Positions 1-10,913 of a stretch of 64,000 bases of DNA are shown piece after piece (position 1 is the first letter of the stretch; each line of letters opens with the position of its first letter). Made by a program: the position numbers and the translations under genes. This DNA is from Selaginella moellendorffii. Its lineage: Eukaryota; Streptophyta; Lycopodiopsida; Selaginellales; Selaginellaceae. The DNA lies in assembly GCF_000143415.4 (NCBI RefSeq), contig NW_003314348.1, positions 749,253 through 813,252 of the forward strand. Direction: 5' to 3'. Below the pieces are notes generated by a model. That model had not been told where the DNA came from, searched no databases, and saw only the letters and a list, made by a program, of their open reading frames with translations.

Positions 1-655
1 CTCAAGCCGTCCTGGAAGCCAGAAGCCGACGGGATGTTGCAACTCTTTCGTTTGCACGAGGAACCTCTAGAAGAACTATTACCTGTTACGGTGGCCGGAT
101 TGTAACTTGGAGCTCCCATCTGCATGGTAGCGGCGACCGCATCCGGCTGAGCAAATGCCCCCGACGATGCTGCCTCATCCCTGCCCGGACCAACCTCCGA
201 TCCCTCCAAGTCGAGATCGTCAAACATGTTGGAGAAGGTGGCGTTCTCTTCCAAGTTCATACAGTCGTGGAAGATGTCGATATCTCCATCCGTAACACCA
301 CAGGGCCCCGATGCCGACATCTCCAAATTCCCACTACTCCGGTGGATTACTTGGCTCGCCCCTCGAGGACCACCCCGGCTATGGCTGACGCATCCCCCTC
401 CTATCCGTGTGCCAGTGGCGAACGATGATCTTCCCGACCCACTATTAAATGGTAAATGATCCATGCTTGGAGGGGCCGGGAGTAACGACAGACCCGGTAT
501 GTCCGTGTCGAAAGCACCGTCTGGATTGGAGCGCGAGCCTGCCAAGGACGAGAATTCTGAAAGCCCCAACCTGGTAGCTAAGGCTCTCCGGTCCGCCTGA
601 GCTTCCTCGGCGCTCCTCCATCGCCCCGACATGGAATTTTGCCGCATCCTTTGCA
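1..655 (-). CDS. Unrecognised protein, N-terminal part (runs off the window)
   Basis: The frame is open on the minus strand from an ATG at 655-653 to the window edge, about 218 codons without a stop. It starts M-Q-R-M-R-Q-N-S-M. The visible part is rich in Ser, Gly and Pro, carries a basic stretch near residues 10-30, and has an acidic patch around residues 125-150 (D-I-D-I-F-H-D, later M-F-D-D-L-D-L-E). That composition would suit a nuclear regulatory protein, for example the activation region of a transcription factor, but no DNA-binding domain lies inside the window, so the function is inference only. Another Met lies at codon 4 and a third at codon 9, so the exact start is open. The downstream half lies left of position 1. 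No intron is needed in the visible part. Confidence 0.55.
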
Positions 656-1181
656 TCACCGTCGCTCGCTCACTCGCTCGCCGCGAATCAAGACCTGGAA
701 GTGGCAAATCCAACGAAAATATAACTGACAAATACCAGAGAGGGGAGGATTTCTCTCACCGATGGACGTGCATTGGAAGAATGCGGTGCCCGGCGCCGGA
801 GATTTCACGCTGGATCCATGGAAATAGCGCCCGTGACAGACGCGAGACCCGAAATTCCCAAACCCCAATCCCGGCTGTGAGAGCGTGGCGCGCGATCTCT
901 AGCACCCGGCCAGAGCCGATTCACTCGCAAGCGCTGGGGGAGCGCATCGATCCCGCCGCTCCGGGCGTCCCAGGCACCAGTGGAAACCCTACAAGGGCCA
1001 CGAACAACAAATGAAGAAACGAAGGTGACCAATGCAAGCCAGATGTTTCTAGCGGGGCCTATGACATGCTGTCAGGGGAAGTCGCGTGGAGGCCACCTGG
1101 GCGCCATGTCAGGTCATTATTCGCTGAGGTGGAATAATAATAATACAAATACTTTTATACTCTTTTTTGTAACGCCGACAT
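656..1181. other. Intergenic: 5' flank of the partial gene and 3' flank of the MAPKK gene
   Basis: About 525 bp between two minus-strand genes. It should hold the promoter and leader of the gene at 1-655 and the 3' UTR of the MAPKK gene. A short AT-rich patch with TAA repeats lies near 1133-1165. I see no other gene; open frames here lack recognisable protein content. Confidence 0.5.
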
Positions 1182-2721
1182 TTAAGCACCGGGCGGCAGC
1201 CTGGGAACCAGCACAGCCAAGTTGATGTCCTCGTTCTCGTATTTTTGGATGAACGGATGCTTCTACAAACCATCAGAATAAAATGTTAGATCTCGAGAAG
1301 AGCGATCGGAAAATTTTTACCAGCAACTCGGCAGCGGTCATTCGATCCTTCGGTTCCTTCTGGATGCTGCGAAAATTCATCGAAGAGAATCTAAGCTCCA
1401 AAACATCCAACTGGAAAAAAAAATTGGAGGTTTTCAAGACATACCACGCAGATATGAGCGAGCAAAACTCGGCCGAGAACATCTCTGGCGACGCAACGGG
1501 TGCTGGTTGCTCCACAATCGTCTCGAGCAGCTCGTAGAAGTTCAAGTATCCATTCTCCTGGCCCGGAGGCAAGTATGGGAACCGTCCAGTCGCGCATTCC
1601 AGCAGCGTCAAGCCCAAGCTCCAAATATCGCTCTCGAAGCCATAAGCGCCCCCACTGATCCTCTCAGGCTGCTCGAAGATTCAAGCGATGAGTTTCTGTC
1701 TCTCGAGAAACAAAGAAAGAAAACTTGAAACTTACCGACATGTAGGTGTATGTTCCAACGAAAGTGTCTCGTTGTCCCATGGAGTTTGCCAAGACGGCAC
1801 TTACACCGAAGTCTGTGATCTTCACCTCGCCTTTGTGATTCACGAGAAGGTTTGATGGCTTGATATCCCTGTGGATGATACGACGGTCAAGGTGCAAATA
1901 CACCAGACCCTTGAGCACCTGAAACAAAAAAAGAGAAAAGTTTGAAGCTCGGAGATCAAAGTATTTCGAGTTACCTGCTTGCAAATGGCTGCCAAATACG
2001 GCTCGGGAAGAGCATTCACTTCTTTGATCACATCCAGAAGCGAGCCTCCGTCCATGTACTCGAAAACAATGGAAATGACTCCGTTGTTGTAGAAGGCCTC
2101 GTAGCAAACTACAACGTAGGGGCATTGCGAGGACTGGTTGATCTTAATCTCCTGAACGATTTGTTTTCGCATAGTCTCTTGGATGTTCATTTGGATCGCC
2201 TGAAACTTCAAAAACTATGAGCAAAGAACTCCTAAAAGGACTCGCGAGTACCTTTAGTGCGAAGACTTGTCCAGTCCATTTGTGACGAACAAGCTGCACA
2301 ACTCCACTGCTGCCTTTTCCAATCACCTTGACAGCTTCCAAGTCTGTGAGAGCAATTTGGCCATCCACAGGCTGTGGTTACAGCAGAAAAACCGAAAGGA
2401 AAAAAATAAAAAGAAGAGGAGGGTTCATTGCAAGCTTTAGCTCGAGTTTTCTCTTTTGTTTCAAGTGTGGCTTACGCTGGTCGTGGGCTCCTGAGTGACA
2501 ACTCGCAAACCATCCCGGTTGAGGAGAATGTCCCCATCTTGAAATGTGCCACTCGCGGTCCTACCGCAGCAAATCCAAGACTTAGAGAAACCCGAAGAAC
2601 TCGAATCTCTCTCGATCTAGCCTCTCTCGCCAGGAAGAACTTACAGGAAATCCGAGATGTTTGTGTCCTGCCTGGGAACGGCAACCCTGAGAGCCCTCCT
2701 GTTACTGGCGAATCCGCGCAT
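1182..2721 (-). CDS. MKK6: MAP kinase kinase, group A (MKK6 type)
   Basis: Dual-specificity kinase of the MAPKKK-MAPKK-MAPK cascade; the MKK6/ANQ branch acts in cytokinesis and stress signalling in other plants. The model starts at ATG 2721 and has many short introns. Exon 1 (2721-2645) joins exon 2 (2560-2476) in frame and rebuilds the family N-terminal motif F-L-T-A-S-G-T-F. Exon 3 starts at 2372 and carries the Gly loop G-K-G-S-S-G-V-V. The catalytic loop H-R-D-I-K-P-S-N, the DFG motif and the activation loop S-M-G-Q-R-D-T (the S/T-x5-S/T phosphosite of plant MAPKKs) lie between 1750 and 1900. The C-terminus ends at TAA 1184-1182 after H-P-F-I-Q-K-Y. Overall length is about 350 residues, normal for the family. 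The gene is head to head with the Raf-like kinase at 3227, with 505 bp between the ATGs. Confidence 0.92.
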
Positions 2722-3226
2722 GCTCGCTGCTCCTCCGCCCTCCCCAGCTAGGGCGTCACTCGTGAGAAATTTTCAAAAGAATTTTCCAGCTCAGCACGTC
2801 AATCCTGTCCGTCATTTAAGTCGAGCTGAACTGGAAAGCTGCGTGGAATGCTGACGTGGCCCTAAACGGATATCCAGCTCAGCACGTCAGCGTTTTGCAC
2901 GTTTCTTCCCGTCGGGCCCGTCAACTTGTCGCAAAAACAATTGTCTGAGGCTAGACCGGGAGAGATGCATGTACTGTCGTGGCCTGTGCCTCCACACCAA
3001 ATTAGGGCTCCTCGAGCTCGCCTAGGGTTCTTCTTGGCGCTCCGCGGCTTGGAGAGCGGCGACATCGGTGTCAAGCGCCTCATCCAGCGCCCGCATTCTC
3101 AATAGCCGGTGAGTAGCTATCCGACGCGAATCTGCCGCTAGAACAGCGCATTCCAGACGAGAAATCCAATCCGGAAGGGGTATGCAACGATGCGGCTCCG
3201 CTTGAGCAGCGGCATCGATTCTCAGT
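2722..3226. promoter_or_regulatory. Shared promoter region between the MAPKK and the Raf-like MAPKKK, with three ACGT-core elements
   Basis: Only 505 bp separate the divergent start codons. Three TGACGT/ACGTCA elements lie within about 105 bp: CACGTCA at about 2795-2801, TGACGTGG at 2852-2859 and CACGTCAG at 2883-2890. The first and third sit in a 17-bp perfect direct repeat (TCCAGCTCAGCACGTCA, 2785-2801 and 2873-2889). ACGT cores flanked in this way are typical binding sites of plant bZIP factors. Their presence is seen; a joint regulatory role is inferred. Confidence 0.5.
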
Positions 3227-6200
3227 ATGCTGGGATCCTTCCGCAGATTTGAAGCCGGCAATGATGGCAGTGGCCGCTTTGGCGTCGGGATTCTTGGCAA
3301 GGCAGAGATTAGCGACGACGTAGTCGAACGAGCTCCCCTTTTAGGTGCTGTTGAGAGCGGGCGAGTCAGTGTAGAAGATCATGCCTCCTGGACTAGGAGA
3401 TTCCAAGAAATCGCCATCTCCATTGGAGCTACCAATAGATCATCAGCTGATAGAGGAGGAACTTTGATCAGTGATTCAAGCCAGCAGCATGATGGGGGAA
3501 GGATACTTCCACTTCCTCGACAGTCGAGTGGAGGGAGCTTCACAGAGAGTCTTCGCTCGACTGACTTTCCACCACTCACGCTATCTCCGCCCCGGACACT
3601 CGACTCAAACGATTGTATATCGCTGGAGAAAGCTGGAGAACCGTGTGGAAGCTGGATGCAGCAGGCAGAAACGGGCTATAACTTACAAATGGCGCTAGTG
3701 CTTCGGATGATGGCTGATGTAGAGGAGATTCCATTCTCAACTCAAGTTCGTGTGGTTCCTCCAAATCCCGCCGTCTTCACGAGCCATAGATTCTGGGTAA
3801 GCTTCTCTCGAACTTTAAGTGATGTGATTCTTATAGTCCTTCGCTTGACTCAGGTTCACGGAAGTCTGGGATATAGCGATAGGATCGACGATGGTTTCTA
3901 CTATGTGCATGGAATAGATCCATACGTGTGGGCGATGTGCACTGATGTGGATGACAAAGGGCGGATGCCAACTCTGGACGCTCTTCGTGCAGTCGACATT
4001 TCTCAGGTTTCGTTGGAAGCTGTTTACATCGATAGAAGCTGCGACTCTTCTCTGTGCGAACATGAGAAGGCCGCTGTCGCAATTGGCTATGAATGCAGCA
4101 ATGCTTCCGAGCTGCCGGAACGCCTTGGGAAGTTTGTGAGTAACGTCATGGGGTAAGGATTAGTTTTCAAACATTCAGCGCAACGAAAGTGATTGTTTTT
4201 GCAGTGGCAAAGCATCAAATGGCGAAGGAGAACTTATCTCTCACTGGATAACGAGGAGTAGAAAGCTTAAGGATGCCTTGCATAGTGCCGTCATTCCCAT
4301 TGGCACTGTCCGGATTGGACTTTGCTGGCACCGTGCCCTTCTCTACAAGGTTATTGCTCTAGAAGTTCTTTTTTTTTCTCTTCTGGAAATCTTTGCTCTT
4401 TCAGTTTTTGGCAGATAGCATAGGCCTACCTTGTCGAATTGCTCGTGGCTGTAAGTACTGCGGTCTGGACAAAGGAGCGTCTTGTCTGGTGCTTTGTGGC
4501 ACAGAAAGGTTAAGAAGTCTTCCGATTCACATATTTTTGACGTTGCGTGTACATACAGGGAGTATTTTGTCGACTTGATTGGTTCTCCTGGAGAGCTACA
4601 TGAATGGTCTTCGTTTCTCAATTCTTACTCGATACCAGTGACGTCACCGTTACGGCTTCCCGATTTTAGATCCTCGACTCTAACTGACGATGATCGAACT
4701 TGGAATATGGCTTCAGACTTCGAAGCATCTCAGATATCTGATAATCGAGGTAATACGCAAAATGAAAAACGTTATTCTCAGGCATGTTATAACAGATGGG
4801 AAAGTGGCATGTTCAGCGGACCAGTCTCATCTGTATAATAGCAGTTCCACCGGAAGTAGCAACAAAAATAGTAATGGCGATTTGCATTTCCTGGATCGTA
4901 ATCAGCATGGTACCTTGCCTTCGCAACACGCTGAATCCTTTAGCCGAACTGACACTTTCAGCGAGTGGGAGATACCCTGGGAAGAACTTGTTTTGAAAGA
5001 ACGACTAGGCGGAGGTAACCATTTACATTATGTTGATGGAACTGACATGCTCCTTTTCCTTCAGGGTCCTTTGGCACTGTGCACTTGGCAGATTGGCAAG
5101 GAACGGTACAAAAATTTCTATCCCATTGGATTGTTAGCTGAACTATGGTTGTTATAGGATGTCGCTGTTAAGATCCTGCTAGATCAAGATGCAACGCAAG
5201 AATTGCTGTCAGAGCTGACTAGGGAGGTGAGCATTTTTTATCTCTTTGGGACACCCTTCCAGTAACCAAACTTTACAGATTGTCATCTTACGAAGGCTAC
5301 GCCATCCGAATATTGTTCTCTTTATGGGTGCCGTGACGAAATCTCCACATCTTTCGATTGTCACTGAGTATCTCCCCAGGTGGGTGGTGCAACTGGAATT
5401 ATCTGGTCCTTATAATGTCACGATACAGGGGCGCGCTATTTCGACTACTGCATACTCCGAAGGCAAGGGAAATCTTGGACGAAAAGAGGCGGCTGCGCAT
5501 GGCACTTGATGTGGTATGGCAAAAGTAATGATTGTCGTGTATCAATCCATGTTCTGTTCAGGCTAGAGGTGTAAATTATCTTCACAGAAGCAAGCCTGCG
5601 ATTGTCCATCGTGATTTGAAGTCACCCAACCTTCTTGTGGACAAATATCTAACAGTGAAGGTTAGTGATGGCTGAAGTATCGCGAGAGTATTGACGTTTC
5701 GGTATGGAACTCCAGGTGTGCGATTTTGGTCTTTCAAGATTCAAGTCTAAAACGTTTCTGTCATCTCAGACTGGCGCTGGCACGGTAAAAGCTTGTGTTC
5801 GCTGGCGCCACTGATATGTTTCTCCTTTTTTGTGGAATCACCAGCCAGAATGGATGGCCCCGGAAGTGCTTCGTGACGAGCCTTCCAAGGAGAAGTCCGA
5901 CGTGTACAGCTTTGGTGTTGTTCTATGGGAGCTTGTAACTCTACAAAAGCCTTGGACAGGACTCACTGCTATGCAGGTATGTGTTGTAGATAAAAAAAAT
6001 TGTCTCTTTTCTTTCTTTGATCAAGACGAGCTATCTCTTTTCAGGTAGTAGCGGCCGTAGCGTTTAATGGCCGGAGGCTACAAATCCCCAGTAATGTGAA
6101 CCCCAAGATGCGAGCTCTGATCGAGTCTTGCTGGGCAAAGTAAGCTCTCTTTCTCGCTGTTTTCTCGAAACTTTCTTCTCTTCACTACGTTTTTTGTTCC

Positions 6201-6287
6201 AGCGATCCAGAACTACGACCTTCGTTCGCCAGCATCATCGATGCACTCAAGAAATTCCAAGAGCCACTCTTCCTCGAAGAGAGTTAA
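3227..6287 (+). CDS. CTR1: CTR1/EDR1-type Raf-like MAPKKK
   Basis: The protein pairs an N-terminal EDR1 domain (from about 3680 to 4620; motifs S-H-R-F-W, G-I-D-P-Y-V-W and the R-I-A-R-G-C-K-Y-C region) with a C-terminal Raf-like kinase domain (about 4965-6260). The kinase shows [29 protein letters not shown] and A-P-E. The end F-A-S-I-I-D-A-L is the usual end of B3 Raf-like kinases. The kinase part reads closest to CTR1, the ER-tethered negative regulator of ethylene signalling; EDR1 is the alternative within the same subgroup. An in-frame TGA lies upstream of the ATG at 3227, so this is the first possible start in the exon. Introns are about 50-60 bp. The intron at about 4750-4794 works only with the acceptor just before ATGGGAAAGTGG, which keeps the frame. 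Confidence 0.88.
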
Positions 6288-6294
6288 ATACAGG

Positions 6295-6296
<2 letters not shown>

Positions 6297-6331
<35 letters not shown>
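6297..6331. repeat. (CT)n microsatellite
   Basis: About 17 perfect CT units directly after the stop codon of the Raf-like kinase gene and about 100 bp before the PTPA start. It lies in the 3' UTR of one gene or the leader of the next. Confidence 0.95.
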
Positions 6332-6338
<7 letters not shown>

Positions 6339-6428
6339 GTAAAGAAATGAAGCGCGAAATCTAGCGGCTTCGATTTTGCCACATTTCTTCTCCTTGATCG
6401 CATTTTAGGGCAAGTGGAGTCGGGGGCG

Positions 6429-7502
6429 ATGGGCGATGGATGGTATGGCGGCACGCCGCCATGGCCGCAGCAGCAGCCGCCACCCTCGATGTTGGGTCCC
6501 CGGATGACCCCGGCATCGATCGCGCCGGTGCCCAAATCCTGCGCCATCGAGCGAATCCCTCTTCCCCACGCATTCCAGCGCCCCAGGAAGCGCATCACGT
6601 CTCCGGCGGACCTGGAGAAGCTCCACGCTTCGCCGGCGGGGCGCGAGTTCCTAGGGTTCGTGGTGGCGCTCAGCGAGGCGATCATCGGCCACAAGCTCTC
6701 GGATCCGTGCGTAGAATCCCCCGCGACGGCGGCGCTGGTGGAGATTTTGGGCACGATGAGCCGCTGGGTGGACGACATCCCGCCCGCGACCCAGGCGGTG
6801 AGGTATGGCAATCCGGCATACAGGGAGTGGCACGCGCGGCTCGAGCAGGAAAGCCCGGGCTTGATCGCATCGCTGATCCCTCCGGAATTGCTAGAACAGG
6901 GGAGAGGAGGGGGCTCCAGCAGCGGGATGGCTCCAGTGATCCAGGAGCTCTTCCCGTATCTGGAGGATAGCTTCGGGAACGCGACGAGGATCGACTATGG
7001 CACCGGGCACGAGGCGAATTTCGCGGCCTTCCTGCTGTGCCTGGCGAAGATCGGAGTGTTCTCGCGCGAGGACTACCAGGCGCTCGTCTCGCGCGTGTTC
7101 GTGCGCTACCTGGATCTCATGAGGAAGCTCCAGACCACGTACTGGATGGAGCCGGCGGGATCGCACGGGGTGTGGGGGCTGGACGACTACCACTTCTTGC
7201 CGTTCATCTTTGGCGCCGCGCAGCTCGTCAATCACAAGCACATGAGGCCCAAGTCGATCCACAACCAGGACATCCTGGACAACTTCTCGGGCGAGTTCTT
7301 GTACCTGGGCTGCGTGAGGTTTGTCAAGCAGGTGAAGAAGGGCCCCCTGGCGGAGCACTCGCCCATGATCGATGATATCAGCGGGGTGGCGAGCTGGGCT
7401 AAGGTTCACAGTGGGATGCTCAAGATGTACAGGGCGGAGGTGCTGGACAAGGTTCCCATTATGCAACACTTCCTGTTTGGATCGCTTATTGCTTTCGACT
7501 AA
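6429..7502 (+). CDS. PTPA: PTPA: serine/threonine phosphatase 2A activator (phosphotyrosyl phosphatase activator)
   Basis: PTPA is a peptidyl-prolyl isomerase-type chaperone that loads metal into and activates the PP2A catalytic subunit in cytosol and nucleus. The gene is a single exon of 357 codons from ATG 6429. An earlier GTG at 6414 in the same frame is not a plausible plant start. The family core is intact: R-W-x-D-x-x-P-P near residue 115, R-I-D-Y-G-T-G-H-E near residue 190, M-R-K-L-Q-T-T-Y-x-M-E-P-A-G-S near residue 235, G-V-W-G-L-D-D-Y and F-L-P-F-I-F-G. The C-terminus V-P-I-M-Q-H-F-L-F-G-S-L is also typical. The first 35 residues are Pro/Gly-rich and look disordered. The sequence is GC-rich, like the other long exons here. 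It lies only about 140 bp after the upstream gene; a 5' UTR intron ending near 6408 is possible. Confidence 0.95.
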   Translation: MGDGWYGGTPPWPQQQPPPSMLGPRMTPASIAPVPKSCAIERIPLPHAFQRPRKRITSPADLEKLHASPAGREFLGFVVALSEAIIGHKLSDPCVESPATAALVEILGTMSRWVDDIPPATQAVRYGNPAYREWHARLEQESPGLIASLIPPELLEQGRGGGSSSGMAPVIQELFPYLEDSFGNATRIDYGTGHEANFAAFLLCLAKIGVFSREDYQALVSRVFVRYLDLMRKLQTTYWMEPAGSHGVWGLDDYHFLPFIFGAAQLVNHKHMRPKSIHNQDILDNFSGEFLYLGCVRFVKQVKKGPLAEHSPMIDDISGVASWAKVHSGMLKMYRAEVLDKVPIMQHFLFGSLIAFD

Positions 7503-8023
7503 AATTAAAATGTTGTTTAAATCTTTAAAAAGACAAAAGGGAAACAGGAAAAAGATTAATAAACAATACTTAACCTACCCTAACACAAAAAGAATATTTC
7601 TAAATATTCTTAAACCCTAGTCAGATGTGTGTTACTTGGAGATTGTAGCATCATGGCAGGGGATTTGGTAACATGGACAATTGTTATAGAGGATATCAAA
7701 GATATCCTCCACCTTATCAAATGTTATTTTATAGTTAGCAAATATAGTAGAGGGGAATTTTGAAAGTAAAAATAGACCTGTCCAATGAGTGACTCAGCAG
7801 AGTGTATTTAATGACGTGTTTGACCGCGTGGCTTTTCCAAACTTGCCAAGTGGCCTGTCCTCTGCCGCCCGATTCTGAGGGATCCAGTAACTCGGTCTGC
7901 GTCGCAAGTTTCGCCGAAGCACGCCAGTTTTTGTCATGTTGGAAGGGAGAGAGGCCGCTCTACCAAATCAGGATCGTAGCAATCCGCCTTCCTGCGTAGT
8001 AGTAGCGGCGCCGCCGCCGGCCA
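7503..8023. other. Intergenic between PTPA and the U-box kinase gene
   Basis: AT-rich for the first 300 bp, then GC-rich near 7980-8020 as the leader of the next gene begins. It should carry the PTPA 3' UTR and the promoter of the gene at 8154. No coding signal recognised. Confidence 0.5.
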
Positions 8024-8128
8024 ATGGCTCTTAGATTCGCCGCTTGGAAGTCTAGCAGCTTTTGGATTGATGAGCCGTCGCAATGGCGCGGGGGTGTAGG
8101 GAATCCGCAATTGGGCTTTTGGGCATAG
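8024..8128 (+). CDS. Upstream ORF (34 codons) in the leader of the U-box kinase gene
   Basis: An ATG in good context (CCAATGGCT) opens a 34-codon frame that closes at TAG 8126-8128, 25 bp before the main ATG at 8154. The peptide starts M-A-L-R-F-A-A-W-K-S and is unusually rich in Trp (4) and Phe (3). If the leader is transcribed from upstream of 8024, ribosomes would meet this frame first and it could dampen translation of the main frame. Whether the transcript includes it is not known from sequence. Confidence 0.35.
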   Translation: MALRFAAWKSSSFWIDEPSQWRGGVGNPQLGFWA

Positions 8129-8153
8129 AGTTTGAGGAAGATTAAGCTAGGCC

Positions 8154-10859
8154 ATGGATGATGGAGGAGGAGGAGGAGGATTAAAAGTAGCAGTGGGGAT
8201 CAAGAGCAGCAAGCGCAGCATTGGAGCTCTGAGATGGGCTTTCGACAACGCCGTGAGTGCCGGAGATGAGATATATCTTGTGCACGTCCAGCATCCAATC
8301 CGATATGTTCCAACTCCAGGCAAGTTTGGACGCACAGTGGCCACTTTTTTTTTGCCCCCGAGTTTTATGGAGGTGTGTTGTCTTGTTTGTAGTGGGCAAT
8401 CTCGCTGTTGCGCAGCTATCGCCGGAGAAAGTAGCTCAATACGCCAAGACAGTGCAGGACAAGATTAATGCATTTGTGGAGGTTTTCAAGAGCTTGTGCG
8501 ACGCTCATCAGGTTTTTTTTTCCTTTTTGTTCTTCCCAAATTCGTTTGCATGCAAGCTTGGATTTTTACGTTCTTGTTCCAGATCAAACCAAACTACGTC
8601 CAAGTCGAGAATGATTCCGTCCAAAAGGGCCTTTTGAAGTCCATCCATGCACTGGAAATCCAAAAGCTTGTTCTAGGAAGCGCTGGACGCACTGGCCTCA
8701 CACGGTAAAAAAAATGTAGAACAAACCTTCGCAAAACTTACAGGATCGTGTTCTTCTTCTCCTCCTCCAGGAAGCTCTCTGGCCCAGGAACCGGAGAATA
8801 CGTCGCCGCTCGAGCGCCAAGCTTTTGCTCCGTCTGTGTGATCGCCAAGGACAAGCTCCTCCCGATCAAAGCTCTGGACGATTCCCGGTCGATCTCGTCC
8901 GCCTCTTCGCGAACCTCCGACTCGGAGCGATCGTCGAGCTCGTCCTCCCAAGGTAGCGTTTTGCCTTCGTTCTTGCGGAAGCGTAGAGCGAGAAACGTGT
9001 CTTTGGATCTAGCAGACTTGGACTCTCATCCGCCTGCCCGTTTGCATGGTTTGCCAGAAGGCCTTGGACAGATGTGGAACGTCGGCTTCCTCTCGCGCTT
9101 TCTCTCCTCCGGATCCCCCACCACCCGGCAGCAAGCTGTTCTAGCGTCCAGTCCTCCTCCGGAGAATGCTCCGCTCGACGAGATAAGTGGCGCCCGGGTC
9201 TTTGCTTCTCCGTTTCGTGATCGAACAGGCGCGTCCTCGGAAGAGATTGAGATTGTGGAGCTCGGTGACGGTGCTGCTAGTGGAAGGATGGCGCTGATCA
9301 GCCACAAGTTGGGAGGAAGCAGCAAGTCTGGGAGTAGGAGTTCTTCCAGTTCCGGTCCCAAGTCGGTGGTGAATGGGGGAGCTTTAACAAAGCTTGGCAG
9401 GTCCGAGAGCTCGTGCAGTTCTGGTATCGAATCATCTGGAACGGAAGATTACAGGCCATTACATGATAAAGTCACAGTTACCTCGAAGGCCGCTCTTGAT
9501 GTCGAAGAAAAAGAAACGATGTCCAGGGACATGGCGAAGCTCGAAGTTGATAGCTCCAGCACTGCCGACCGAGAGGATGACTCCCTTGAAGGACCTTCCA
9601 TGCCAGCTCCGCGAACACGGAGGAAATCCCTCCAAGAACTGTCGCTGCTGTCTCAAAGGACGTTCAAGGAGTACGAGTACGCCGAACTCGAGGCAGCCAC
9701 CAAGAACTTTTCTTTGGATCTCAAACTGGGAGAAGGAGGCTACGGCCTCGTCTTCAAAGGAAAGCTCCATGGCAGAGACGTAGCCATCAAAGTGTTGAAG
9801 AAGGAAGGCTTCCAAAGGACGCAGGAATTCCAGCACGAGGTGGAGCTGCTGGGGAGGATTCAACATCCACACATGGTGGTTCTGCTCGGTTGCTGCTCCC
9901 ACAGAGGCTGTCTCGTCTACGAGTTCATGGCAAACGGGAGTCTGGATGACATGCTCTTCTGTAAGAACGGAACTCCCCCACTGCCGTGGTATGCGAGGTT
10001 TCGAATAGCAGCCGAGGTAGCATCAGCGTTGTACTTCCTTCACAACCTCGGACCAGAGCCAGTAGTTCACAGGGACCTGAAGCCAGCAAACATTCTTCTC
10101 GACCATAACAACGTGAGCAAAGTTGGCGACGTCGGTCTCGCAAAGCTGGTTCCAGAAAGACTGGCCGCAATCAACAGTACGTACTTCAGGGACACCACAC
10201 CTGTCGGAACCTTCGCTTATATCGACCCGGAGTACCAGAGAACCGGGCTGTTCGGTCCAAAGTCGGATGTCTACGCGCTTGGAATTGTTATCCTCCAGCT
10301 GCTAACGGGAAGGGGACCTGTTGGAGTTCATGCCATCGTTGAAGAAGCTATAGAGTGTGGGAACTTTAGCAGTGTCCTGGACCCGAGTGCTGGAGATTGG
10401 CCGGTTGGAAAAGCCGAAGAAGTTGCCTGCTTGGCTCTGCAGTGTGCTGAGATGAGGCGGCGGCAAAGACCGATGCTCGAGACTGTTCTTCCGATGCTGG
10501 ATGGTGCCAGGAACTATGCCGAGAATTGTGCTGCGATACATGCCACCAACAGAGCTCTCGCCGGGGATCCGAAAGCCGTGCCACCGTCCATCTTCCTGTG
10601 TCCCATTTTTCGGGTAAAGCTTGCTTTCTTTCCCGGATCGTCTGCTGATATTTCCGTTTTGTATTCTTGGCAGGAAGTAATGCAGGAGCCTGTGGTGGCC
10701 GCTGATGGATACACATACGAGTACGAAGCGATTAGGCAGTGGTTTCAAGCTCACGATACATCACCTTTGACAAATCTGAGGCTGGAGCACAAGCAACTCA
10801 CGCCCCACCATGCTTTGAATAAGCTGATTACTGAGTGGAAGACGAGGGCCAAGGTCTAG
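8154..10859 (+). CDS. USP-like domain / protein kinase / U-box protein (RLCK-IX type PUB E3 ligase)
   Basis: Plant-specific E3 ubiquitin ligase architecture: an N-terminal universal-stress-protein-like domain, a Ser-rich linker, a receptor-like cytoplasmic kinase domain and a C-terminal U-box. Five exons give 811 codons: 8154-8319, 8393-8511, 8583-8704, 8771-10613, 10674-10859. Kinase motifs lie between about 9700 and 10500: G-E-G-G-Y-G-L-V-F, V-A-I-K-V-L, H-R-D-L-K-P-A-N-I-L-L. The metal-binding DFG is replaced by D-V-G, a variant also known in other plant PUB kinases, so activity may be altered. The U-box spans from F-L-C-P-I-F to H-A-L-N-K-L-I and is split by the last intron. Intron 1 has a GC donor (CAG/GCAAGT), required to hold the frame. 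The substrate cannot be told from sequence. Likely cytosolic or membrane-associated. Confidence 0.9.
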
Positions 10860-10913
10860 AGCCGTGACGTTCTTTCCTAAGGACGATCCCGTTTTGTGAA
10901 GGTATGTACAAAT

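Noticed and set aside
1-655. Naming the left-end gene a bZIP or similar factor
   Set aside because: Only composition hints at a nuclear protein; no DNA-binding domain lies inside the window.
6414-6428. Start of PTPA at GTG 6414
   Set aside because: Plants start at ATG; the first in-frame ATG is 6429 and leaves the family domain whole.
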